The notes under the pieces were generated by a model. That model did no database searches. It was given only the letters and a program-made list of their open reading frames with translations, and was not told the origin of the DNA. This document shows positions 10,000 through 20,931 of a stretch of DNA of 64,000 bases, piece by piece (position 1 is the first letter of the stretch; each line of letters begins with the position of its first letter). The translations under genes were made by a program, and so were the position numbers. The DNA lies in assembly GCF_902167145.1 (NCBI RefSeq), contig NC_050098.1:137280207-137344206 (forward strand), read 5' to 3'. This DNA comes from Zea mays (taxonomy: Eukaryota > Streptophyta > Magnoliopsida > Poales > Poaceae).

Positions 10000-12900
10000 G
10001 ATTGATGACAACACATTTGAAGCTTACATAAGATTTGATAAATAAGATTTTGAATCCTATGATATAGTTTCCTCCCCCTAAATATGTGCATTTTAGAAAT
10101 TACCAATTTTGTACACAAATGACAAAAGCACATATTTGGGTTAAAGTATGGAGACAACTTATATCATACTATTCGTGGGGTGCATTGTGTCATAAAATAA
10201 ACATAATGCTCATGATATATTATGCACTCATCAATTTCCTGCACCTTATGTTTTACTTATTATTCTCCCCCTTTTGTCAATTATTTCTCCCCTTTTCAAA
10301 AGTCTTCTTACACTTAGTTACATAAGATTAAAGGTAAGCTTTAATGCACAATTTCTCCCCCTTTGTCATAAATCTCCAAAAAGGATACAAAGAATATAAA
10401 GGGTAGAAATTATGATTAAGCAAGATTTGAACACACTATCATGAAAAGGGTCCTTACATGGCACAAAGGTAATGGAGAAGTGACATGAAGTGATGTACCT
10501 TTACATTTTACCTTTTCAAATGGATTCCAGACTTATGTTGGATTTAGAATTCATTTGCAAGCTCTTGTTGGCATAATTGCGACATAGGTCCAAGATATCA
10601 AATGAAGATTGTCATACTCAATCGAAGGTGAATCTTGATACCTGGAGTCTAGATGTCACCTAGTATTCTCTTATCACAACAAGAGGCAACATGAAAATTG
10701 CACAAGTATGGATTCTACAGCTAGTGATCATGTACGAAAAATATCAATTGAAAACCACCAATTGATACAATTTGTTAGATAAGCAGATCACTAATTGCAT
10801 ATTACACTAAGTTCTCCTCAAGTTTTAGTGCGCACATATATATGAATTTAATTGATACCTGTTGACAGTACTTATTTGCAATTTAAAGTATCATTAGCAT
10901 AAAAGGAGTATCAACTGAACATAATCATGCAACATAAGGAACATGTGCACTATTTAATCAATTAAGTGCTAGACAGGAGAATTTATAAGCTATGCTACTT
11001 TAGACTTTTGCAATCCAAAAGGATGTGATACATATTTACCAATGTTAGATGACGTTGGAGTAGCATATACAAGAGAAACTCATTCTCTTATGAAATGTAT
11101 AAAAGATACATTTATTGGAGCAAATAATCTTTGATACCCATCAAAGTTTGTAGTGGAAGCGGTTGTCTTTGCCCAAAAATTCCTTTCTAATTTGAGACTA
11201 CACACATAATAGATTTGAAAATGAAGTTAGTCTCAAAGATTCAAATTATAGACTATTCTCCCCCTAAATGTGTGCATACAAGTGATGAATACTTGTTTAG
11301 CTTATGCACTTGGATTTGTGGGGATTAAGTTCTACAATTTGAACCTTGGTACAAATAAAGTATGAAAATGTGAAATTGTACAATTGAAGGAATTACTCAT
11401 AATCAAAAGATATACTAATAGACATGATATGCAATATTTTAAGCCAAGATTCTTGAGAAGTTAGCATGTTTGACTCATACCTCACTAAGATGACTTAAGA
11501 CTAACTTATGACATCACCACAAGAAGTATTAATCAAATATCTAGAGATTCTATAATAGTCACCACAAGTGCAACCTTATGGTGAGACTTAAGATATTGCA
11601 TATACATGCACACACTAGCATGTAAGAGCCTAGATACAAAAAATGTAATACAATAGTTCATGGAGTGACGCACCTTTGTTCTACGCCACATGGTCTCCCT
11701 TATAATCATGAATTTCCATCTTAGCTTTTGATAGGCTTGACATTTCAAAGAGAAACTTATTCTCTTCAAACGATCAAGAGAAACTCATTTTCTTGATAGG
11801 TTCAAGAGAAACTCATTTTCATTTCTATGGAACCATTTATCCTCATTTTATGTTCTCCAAGGTGTGAGACTACACAACATGAACTTGAAAGAAATCATTA
11901 GTCTCACAAGATATAGGCTAAACTCTCCCTCAATTTGTGCATGCAAGAGTACACAAAGTACACTTATGCACATCAACAATATGAGGTTAAAGGAGATGTT
12001 TGCACTATATCTTGGTTTAACATAACATGCTTTACATAGTTGATGAAAATTAAGCCAATTGAAGTTTAAGAACTGAAAGTATATCAATTGAAATCCTAGG
12101 GTAAAGCATGCTAATATGAACCTCAAACCTCATAATGAAGGATATCATATAAATATGTCACTACATCTTCATTATTTGGTTGACAAAAAGTGTAACTCCC
12201 TTCTTTAATCACTGTGATCTTTTTTCTCATTATGATTTCATGCAACCAAGTGATCTTGAACTTCTTTCATCTTTCTTGATTCGATCATACTTGATATGAG
12301 ATCAATTGAAACTCAATGATTGAAACAACCAAGACTCTTATATCTGTAGATTTTGAATCCATCTTGAAAGCACTTGGAAAGACCTTATTGAAACACTTAG
12401 AAAAGAGAGCATTAGAAACACAAGGGAGGGTTTCAAAAATAATAATCCTTATATGCGGATGGAAAATGAATCATCATTCTTGAAACCCATAAGGACAGAC
12501 TAAATTCCTTTAAATTAGTGCACACATATAGTTGATGTCAAAGTTATATGCACTATTGAACATTTTACATTGCAAGGAATTTAACCTATACTATGGTACA
12601 TCCTACTAAGGGTAGAATACTAAAACAACTGAAGGAGAGGAAATTTTCATACCTTGGCCTCTTATCAACTTCATCTTACTTTAGTTGAATAGTATCCTTC
12701 AAGCTTGTGATTTATCCAATTTAAAAATAAGCACCATCTCTTAACATAGATTTTCTATGGATAAACTCAACACAAGAGATGACATTAGTAGCACAAGCAA
12801 TAGTTTCTTATTTAGCAACCCTTTATATGTGGAAGGCAAGCTAGTTGCTAACATAGAGAAACCTCATAATATGGAGTAAATTTCCCTTGAGCCCTTATGC

Positions 12901-15651
12901 ACAATATATTTTGAATGACATGGATAATATGCATGGTTATTCAATGAAGTCTAAAGGGCTCACTAAATCCATATTATGGTGAGTGTCTAAGATAGAAGAA
13001 TCAAATCCAAATTAACTAGAGAGAGAATACATCACATAATTTTGCATCGTTGACCATATGATAACATTCATTTATCTTACAATTGGACCTTTATTTCATA
13101 ATCAACAACTGATGTATATCCTCAAGTGCTTCTTTTTCTTAGTGGCTACACAAGTCACAAAAGAGATAAGGTTTGAAAATAATATGCACTTGAGATTCAT
13201 TTGTTACCATCCTTGCTACTATCTCCAAATATGATTTATACATTCATTATCAAGCACCCAACTTGATCTATTGAAGGAGTGGTCCTACAAAACAAGTTTA
13301 AGCTTCATATTCTGGTACCCAATTTGAATTGGGTCCTATGAGATTAGTAGTAAGAGCCTTGAGTACCCACACAATCCTTATTGTGGCCTTTCTCTGTGTA
13401 GGCACCCACATATAATTGACAACCATCTTACATGGTTTCAAGTCAATATTTAATTACACAAAAAACTAGAGTTAAGAATAGGAGCATTTTCTCCTTTTCT
13501 TGATACATCATTATGTTGCCTTCTTGATGATGAACCTAGCTTGACCTTGGGTGCACCTAGCTTATCAAGGTTAGTCGCACAAGCATTCATATCATAAAGA
13601 CAAGTTATGCATGGAATTTACAACTTAGTGATCCAATTCAATGTGAGGCATATGGATACCGATTGAAGTAGATGTTTAAGATATCAAAATATGTGTTTCC
13701 AAAATTTAGAGAGTATGAATTAGTAATTGTACGTTTTACAGTTTAAAAATCATATCCATGTTAGTGCATATGTATGTGATGAATATCAACAAAAAGAATT
13801 CTTATGCACTTTTAGATTTAAAGATAAGGGAATTTTAAACTGCATCAAGAGTAGCTATTAGAAAACAAAGATTACAATCAATATGAATAAGATACAAATT
13901 TACCATTTTGGATTGTCTTAGTATAGCTTACTCAAGGGAAACTTATTCTTTATGACATAAGATATATAATGTTCTCCCACTAGATATGTGCATCAAGTAT
14001 TTGAATGACTTGCCATATGCACTTTCAATTCAGTTAAGAGTCTCATGAGGAGTACATTACATATCATGCTCAAGACATAACAAATTTGCAATGAATTAAC
14101 TTATGCCTAAGAATACTTACCACCATATAGAACATACCATTTGTTATACCAATTTGAAAGATCTTACTATCTGTGGTGACACGTAGTATTCTTCTTTTCA
14201 TCATTTGTGGAGACTTCCTTCTTTAGCTTGTTATCTCTCTTCCTTTTAATACTAGTTGAAAAGGAACTTTGAAAAGAGATATTAGTAGTACAAGGAAGTA
14301 TTTAATGAATGGTGATCTTTAGATATGAATTGCAAACAAATCATCATTTATGAGGCATAAAGGCATAAGTTAAATTCCTTTTAATTTAATGCACATGGAG
14401 GAGTGAATTAACAATATGCACCAATTTATAAATTTAAGCCAAAAGGAATTCAACCTTCATATTGACATTTCTTTCCATAGAATAGATTATTACCAATTGA
14501 AAGAATGCCACTTGAAAGGAACTACTATTGATCAACTACCAATTGAAGCAACTAGTTCCATACCTTTACCTTGAGAATTTCTAATCTTTCTTTTAGGTGA
14601 AGATTAACCTTTAATGCTTGTGATTTTATCAATTGAAAGAGCACAATCTCTACTTGTAAATTTCCATGAAATATCTTAAAAGGGATTGCATTTTTAAACA
14701 CAAGCAATAGTTTTCTATTTAGCAACCTCTAGTATATGAATGGCAAGAAGCTTACTAAAATAAGGAAACCTCATGATATGAACTAAATTACCCTTACAAG
14801 CATCATGCATAACACTTGATTTAAACAAGGTGAAAATAGCATGATTATTTAATTAAGTTTACATGGAAAGTTTAATTCATAGCATGGTGAGTGATTAATG
14901 TAGAAGACTCAAAACCAATTTAAACGAGAATGAATACATCACATAGTATTGGTTCGATCTTCTTTGAATGTTGAATGGCATACTCCATTTGAGAAACACA
15001 TTCTCATGTTGTGAGACTACATAAACACTTAGATAGAAACATTAGTCTCACAACTCTAGTCATATAGAGAAGTTCCCTTTTGATAAGTGCTTTAAGAATT
15101 AGAATTTCTTACTTAGCACTCTATCCATTTAAGAATTCGGGATAATCCTCTTTATGTCTAGGTCATGGCAATAATACGATAATTCATTTGAAATATGCCA
15201 CGAATTAATTATCATCAATTAAAGTATGTAGATTGCCACATATGAGAATAACAAATATGCAATCTACCATATGATTGGAACTTTTCAAAGACACGGTAAA
15301 ATATTTTAAGTTCATTCTCAAGTGCTTCATTTTTCCTTTATGTGGCTACGAAAGACACAAAGGAATATACTAATTAAAAGCAATGCACACTTAAGATTTA
15401 ATTGTTACCATCCTTTACATATCCTTAGTTGTAGGCCTTTTGCTTGACTCCCACAAAAGTTAATCCTTACTCCCTACAACACAAGTTCTTGCTAGAGATG
15501 AATATGAAGTTAGTGATATAACAACTAAATTAATCTTTGGGTCAATCTTAAAGGATAGACAATGTAAGATTGATAGCTTGATATGAGAATTGAGTTAAAC
15601 CGCTCAAGCACCCCAAAACTACATATCATCTTCGGGTACCTGCAAAACTTA
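10000..15651 (-). other. Non-coding interior of the SIRE-like element with ancient internal duplications
   Basis: No frame of meaningful length and no pol motif is visible in 5.6 kb of AT-rich sequence. Blocks recur in the same order about 1.9-2.2 kb apart: around 12420 and 14296, 12795 and 14700, 12935 and 14857, 13120 and 15320. A variant of the gag C-terminal WVPK motif near 13314-13373 parallels the one at 15652-15740. The zone therefore looks like repeated copies of a gag-3' and UTR module, not a decayed pol. Confidence 0.55.
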
Positions 15652-16128
15652 TTAAGTACATTTTGGTACCCATCTCACGATGGGTCCATCAAGGCTAGCC
15701 AATAAGGACTTAGGCACCCAAATAGACTTAGTCCTAGAATGTGGTGAACTCATCACCTTTCTAGCACAAGTGTCATTTTTGGGTCTCCCAAGAGAATATG
15801 AATGAATTGACATGATAGGCTTAGGAAACTTACTCATGGGACAATCCTTGCATAGGTGTCCCTTTCTTCAGCAAGTGTAGCAAATCTGATTTTTAATTTT
15901 GCAAGGCTCCTTCTTACCTTGCTTCTTGTTTGCTACTTGGTTAGTGCGCCTCTTTCTTTCTAAAGTTAAGCCACTATCTTTTATGTAGGGACATGACTTA
16001 ATCTCATGTCCCTTCTCATAACATTGATAACACTTTCTAGTGCATCTTCTTTTATTTGGAAGAGTGGCTTGTTTGTTACCTTATGTGGAGCATGTGGAGG
16101 CATGGTTGAGGCACTTGTCATGAGCTTT
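15652..16128 (-). pseudogene. gag: SIRE-like gag C-terminal fragment with two zinc knuckles
   Basis: On minus the fragment shows CYQCYEKGHEIKSC (a canonical C-x2-C-x4-H-x4-C knuckle) and, about 45 codons later, a second knuckle, CYTC-stop-RKGHLCKDC, with a TGA inside it. A Ser/Lys-rich linker and SIWVPKSLLASLDGP follow, a motif typical of the gag-pol junction of SIRE elements. The upstream two-thirds of gag is missing: the left edge of the 5' LTR joins directly at about 16130. Nucleocapsid-type RNA binding is the family role. Confidence 0.75.
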
Positions 16129-16130
16129 GC

Positions 16131-18196
16131 ACGAGCTGGGTAAAACCAGTTCAACCGGTGTCAAAACCGGTTCAACCGGTTTGCATGAGCTCAACTAAAG
16201 AATGAGATATAAAACTGAATTGATCTCGAAATCCACCCAGTTAACTTTGGAAATGAGATGTTCTAGTTGATCCACAGGGTTCAAAGTAGTAGATCTGAGA
16301 AGAGCACATCTCAAAATCCACACACCAAAAAGATATAAACAAATCTTCCACGGAATGGTGAGAGAACGAAGAACACAAACAAACACAATGAGCAAGAACA
16401 CAAGAGACACAAGATTTATCCCAAGGTTCGGTCACACCACCAAGGTGCCCTACTTCCTCATTGAGGCGCCCACAAAGAGCTGGGTCTCTTTCAACCCTTA
16501 TCCTCCTTTTGCCGACCACAAAGGTCAAGCCCACACAATAATCTTTGCTCAAACGAGCGAGTAATACAAACTTTCTTGTGGTCTTCCACAAGATTTGGAG
16601 ACTCACAAGAGACACCTAGTCGTCTAGAAGCTAGAAGCTCCAAGAGTAATGAATCCACAAAGAACTCGATGTAGTACCAAAGCTCGAATGAAGAAGAGCA
16701 AGAGAGATTTGGAGATGAACCACAAAAACCGCAGCTCTCAAACTCACTCAAAGATTTCTCTCCAAAGATTTGAAATGGGAGAGGCAAGAGGTGTGTGTGA
16801 GAGAGAGTGGGAGGTGTTTCTCAGGTTAGAAATGGAGTCCAAGTCATGCTCCGCTGTGGGGGAGAGAGGTAGGAGTGAGTATATATAGGTTGGGCTCCAA
16901 AACTAGCCATTTTTGACTTTCCTGCACAAAAACCGGTTGAACCGGTTTTCAAAAAGCTGCGCACAGCTTTTTGGCTGACACAACAGATTGGCAGAAAAAA
17001 GTGAACAGTGCAAAACCGGTTGAACCGGTTTTAAAACCAGTTGAACCAGTTTCCACCAGACTGAAAACTGGTTGAGTGTCCGGCTGAACCAGTATTTGAA
17101 TACCAGCTGAACCAGCCTAAAAACCAGCTGAACCAGTATTTGAATACCAGCTGAACCAGCCTGAAAACCAGCTGAACCAGTATTTTCCAAAGAGCAATTT
17201 TGGCCAAGATAGACTTAAAAAGGTTGTACTACATACTTTCACTACAGATTAATAAGGTAAAATAGAAGTTTTGGATCAAGGATTTTGAGCTTTAGTACCA
17301 ACACAAACCTTCTTTATGGATCCCCCTGATAGTACGACAATTCCTATACTCAAGTTAAATAAAATATAATTAAGTAAACTCCTTGAGTCATTAGTGTCTC
17401 ATGAGTGATTTCTCCATGGCGTTGCTTCATAAGGATCACAAACATCTTTGTCTCACCTTTTGAAGCAAACATAAATCGAGCCTGTGACTTGAACCATTTC
17501 ACCATATATGAGTTCAAATCATGGCTTAAAGTCACCTTACTGATGCATCAACATATTATAACTCTTCATAGCTGATTAGTTCATCGACTTAGTGCAAGTA
17601 CTCTCTTCTTCACCTTAGCCATGGTACCTCGGTCCACAAGTCGTCGCTTGGCCTTCACCTTCGCTTAGTTCCTCGAAGCCATTTCCTTGCTATCTTCACC
17701 CTATCAAGCCATTCTTGAGTCACATCATATTGAGCATCCATTGAGAGAATCATTTCTTCGATATTATGATCCTTGCTTGAATGTCATCTAGATATAAATG
17801 CTAAGATCAATCAAGCTCTAGTTTGATTCTCATAGAAGCATATATGGACTAATAGTAATATGGTCAAGCCAATTCATGATTCCTCATATCTTATTCACTT
17901 TGGCTTGACCAATCATCTTAATCACTTCAACCTCTATTCTGATCATATTTATGTATAGTGATTTCTCAGGTCTTGTCCATATATTCAAACCAATATAGAG
18001 ACCATATTGTATCCATTTGCATTGTCTCACTGATTATTTAACCTTGTGTTGAACCTTTGTTCACTGATCATTATACACTATTCAAGTATGTTCATCATAC
18101 TGAATTTCATGTTCAACACTTAGCAAACTTGTTAGACCTTTAAATGTGTTGTTATCCAAATCACCAAAACACACAAAAGGGATGAATGCACTTTCA
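16131..18196 (-). repeat. 5' LTR of the SIRE-like element, lacking its last ~61 bp
   Basis: It matches the 3' LTR from position 518 onward, but the counterpart of 457-517 is absent and gag sequence follows at once. It has a 2-fold repeat of a ~53-bp unit (about 17080-17185; AACCAGCTGAACCAG-type) where the other LTR has one unit. The TATA stretch on minus is at about 16877-16886. Confidence 0.88.
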
Positions 18197-18368
18197 CTTA
18201 CCATGCATTACGAATTTGTTGTGCACCGAATATTTCTGCGCGATTGAACTATGACATGAATATTCGACTAAGTTTCCATTGCAAGCACCCATGCGACAAC
18301 CATACACAGCAAGACACATGAGGCTTCCAGTGCAAGACATGAGATTGCGACACAAGCTCCCTCCATCT

Positions 18369-18382
18369 CGCCTATATATATG
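18369..18382 (+). promoter_or_regulatory. Probable TATA box of the Harbinger transposase gene
   Basis: CGCCTATATATATG precedes the first in-frame ATG (18403) by about 25 bp. The distance is short, so translation may begin at a later ATG or the transcription start may differ. Confidence 0.4.
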
Positions 18383-18402
18383 GGTACCCACACTTCCCAT
18401 TT

Positions 18403-19706
18403 GTGTGCACATCCCACTCCTCAACTGAAGCTAACAAGCCTTTGTGTGCTATATCGCCTTTGCGTAGTGACGATGATTCGAAGTCGAGTGATAGTGACGA
18501 CAACACACTTATGCTTGCCACTCTTCTTACCCTCTCTATTGAGGTTGCACGCCGTAGGCGTAGACATTCCGGTATCCCTCGCCGCATGATTCACAGGGAT
18601 CATTATGCCGGAGAGAACCTCATCCACCATCACTACTTCGACACGAACCCCGTGTATCCACCCCACGTGTTTCGCAGAAGGTAACAACTACATACTTCTA
18701 TTATTATGTTTTGCATTAACAGTGTCTTTCATACTTTAGCTATTACATTTTATAGGTTCCGCATGAGTAGGTTGTTGTTCCTCCGCATTATGGAAGGACT
18801 GCAACAACAGGATAGTTACTTTACTCAACGGGTCGACGCAACTGGCCTGGCTGGACTTGGACCACTTCAAAAAGTATGTGCATCAATGTGGATCCTTGCT
18901 TAAGGCTTACCTACTGATGTCGTAGACGAGTACATACAAATAGGCGAGTGTACCGCTAGAGGATTCCTTATTCATTTCTGTCGCGCACTAATTGCATATT
19001 TTTAGTGGGTGGTATCTACGAACTCCTAATGAAGCTGACATTGCACATATTATGCACAATAGCGAGTCGAGGGGGTTTCTAGGAATGTTGGATTCCATAG
19101 ATTGCATACATTGGGAGTGGATGAACTGTCCAACCGCGTGGCGAGGACAATTTTATGGGCATAATTCAAGACCTACCATGATACTCGATGCTGTCACAAC
19201 GTACGATCTGTGGATTTGGCATGCTTGGAACAAACATCGACATGAACGTGCTACACCGATCGCCAGTATTTGACCATATGACAAGCGGTCGAATGCCAAA
19301 CTGGCCAACTTTTGTGAAAGCCATTCGACACCCTTATGAGGAAAAGAAGATATATTTCACACAAATGCTGGAAAGTTACAGAAAGGATATTGAGCGCACA
19401 TTTGGAGTTCTTCAAGCACGATGGGCAGTGCTGCGTGGTCCTGCTTACGGTTGGGATCGCAACCGTCTAACCGAGATAATAACTGCATGCATAATAATGC
19501 ACAACATGATTGTGGAAGATGAAGGTGACTTTGCAGCAAACACCGATTTCAGAGAGAGCAGTTCTGCTATTGAACCGCGCCAACTCATTGAAGAAGGACA
19601 CTCCGATTGGGTGATTAATCACTTCGATCTTCATCGCGAGGAAAGGTCTTGCACACTACAAAATGATCATGTCGAGCATTTGTGGGCAAGACGTGGAAGT
19701 ATGTGA
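18403..19706 (+). pseudogene. PIF/Harbinger transposase, frameshifted and internally deleted
   Basis: An Arg-rich N-terminus leads into a YPPHVFRRR motif. An intron at 18681-18755 (GTAACA...TTTATAG) restores the frame to RFRMSRLLFLRI. A TAA at 18901-18903 and a TAG near 19004 follow. In a shifted frame from about 19004 come GWYLRTPNEADIA and LDSIDCIHWEW (first catalytic Asp), then, after another shift, NIDMNVLHRSP (second Asp region). The family's usual YYLADGIYP segment is missing between HRSPVFD and WPTFVKAI, a deletion of roughly 25-30 residues. The C-terminal IERTFGVLQARWA (catalytic Glu) and CIIMHNMIVEDE are well kept. The DDE transposase would cut and paste the element, but this copy cannot be active. 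Confidence 0.85.
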
Positions 19707-20213
19707 GCTTCTTCCAAGTTAACTAGGTACTTGCAACTTCAATTAAATAAGTGTAATGCCCGACGTGGCTTAGTTCATTTATGTTCATGTTGACACAAGT
19801 AATGCTTATGTCACGTTAGGGTTAATTGTCATGGTAACTTGTATCAGTTACTACTAGTGTTTGTTTGCCTTTGAACTCATCTGTGCAAAAGGGCTATTTA
19901 GCATTACACTTTAAGATGGTTGTTTATAAGGAAACTACAACATAAGTAAAGAATAAACCATTAAATTATGAGTACAACAATTCACCCTTACATGAATATT
20001 ATATAAGCTGCGCAACAATTATTCATATGTCTTTCAAGATAGACCTATGCACTGTTAACGTTACAACAACTAATGGTACCGACATATCTCAATTGACCTC
20101 ACCATGACAACAACTTTATAAAGTTTGACAAGACAAATAACTGAAATGAACTTATAAAATTGTTCTCATACAGGACAGGGAAACCAAAGCACTGCATGTC
20201 AAAAACACCCATT
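19707..20213. other. Spacer between the convergent Harbinger genes
   Basis: I see no reading frame or RNA feature in this AT-rich stretch. It would hold the 3' untranslated regions of both genes. Confidence 0.5.
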
Positions 20214-20633
20214 TTAGCGAAAACTAAAAATTAACTGTTGCAAGTGTTTTTTGTGCTCCACCATCATACGCCATACTTTAGGGTCAACCTCGTCTTCACT
20301 CATACGTTCCAGCTTCGCCAACTGTTCTTCGACCTTATTTAGTTCTTGTAGCCTCAATTCTCTTTCACGAATGCTTAACTTTTTATCCACCAAGTCCAAC
20401 CGCTTGTTCTCAAGTTCCCTATCTTGTTCTTTTAGCATATCTTTCTTCACTCCCTTTTCTATATTACGCTGAAGTTGTTTTTAGTTAATTCTTGGAGACA
20501 GCTTAAGTATTCTGTAGACGTAGTTGAAGCAGCCTTATTTCTTTCAGTTTTAGAAGAGTCACGTCCAATCAGTGGCGGACGCAGGACCAGAATCCATGGG
20601 GTCCAAAAAAACGCATGGCAAAATCATGTATTA

Positions 20634-20750
20634 GGGCTAGTTTGGAAACCCTATTTTCCTAAGGGTTTTTCATTTTCCCAAGGGAAATTAGTTCATTTTC
20701 CATTGGAAAATTGAAAATCCCATTGAAAAATAGGGTTGCCAAACTAGCCC
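20634..20750. mobile_element. Tourist-like MITE (117 bp) inside the hAT element
   Basis: The sequence is nearly self-complementary end to end: GGGCTAGTTTGGAAACCC on the left and its complement, with one or two changes, on the right. The flanking 3-bp TTA copies (20631-20633, 20751-20753) are the target type of PIF/Harbinger MITEs. It has no coding capacity. Confidence 0.75.
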
Positions 20751-20931
20751 TTACCATAAAAAACTAGTGTTTCATAAAATTTAAGTTTCATATCTATACA
20801 AAAAGGAGCAATAATCATCATGTACTTATCTAATCCGATTATTCATCTCATGCTCAATCTGTTAAAGTGAGGAGTTCAGACTTAGCGCCGCGGAGCCCAA
20901 CACAGCACTGAAGAGTGAAAGTGTAGCCTAC

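Larger units (their letters stand above)
457..18196 (-). mobile_element. SIRE/Maximus-like Ty1-Copia LTR retrotransposon, gag remnant only, with a nested Gypsy element
   Basis: The element begins TGAAAGT and ends ACTTTCA, and is flanked by a perfect 5-bp duplication, CTTAC, at 452-456 and 18197-18201. It reads on the minus strand: the 5' LTR is at 16131-18196 and the 3' LTR at 457-9982, the latter split by the Gypsy element at 1682-9138. A polypurine tract (AAAAAGGGGGACAT on minus) abuts the 3' LTR at 9983-9999. The only recognisable coding part is a gag zinc-knuckle remnant at 15652-16128; no protease, integrase, RT or RNase H motif was found. The 3' end of the 5' LTR (about 61 bp), the primer binding site and most of gag are deleted, so it cannot be autonomous. 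The SIRE assignment rests on the LTR ends, PPT and gag motifs from family knowledge. Confidence 0.88.

Noticed and set aside
9983..15651. A degraded Copia pol region
   Set aside because: No protease, integrase, RT or RNase H motif could be read in any frame, and block repeats explain the sequence better.
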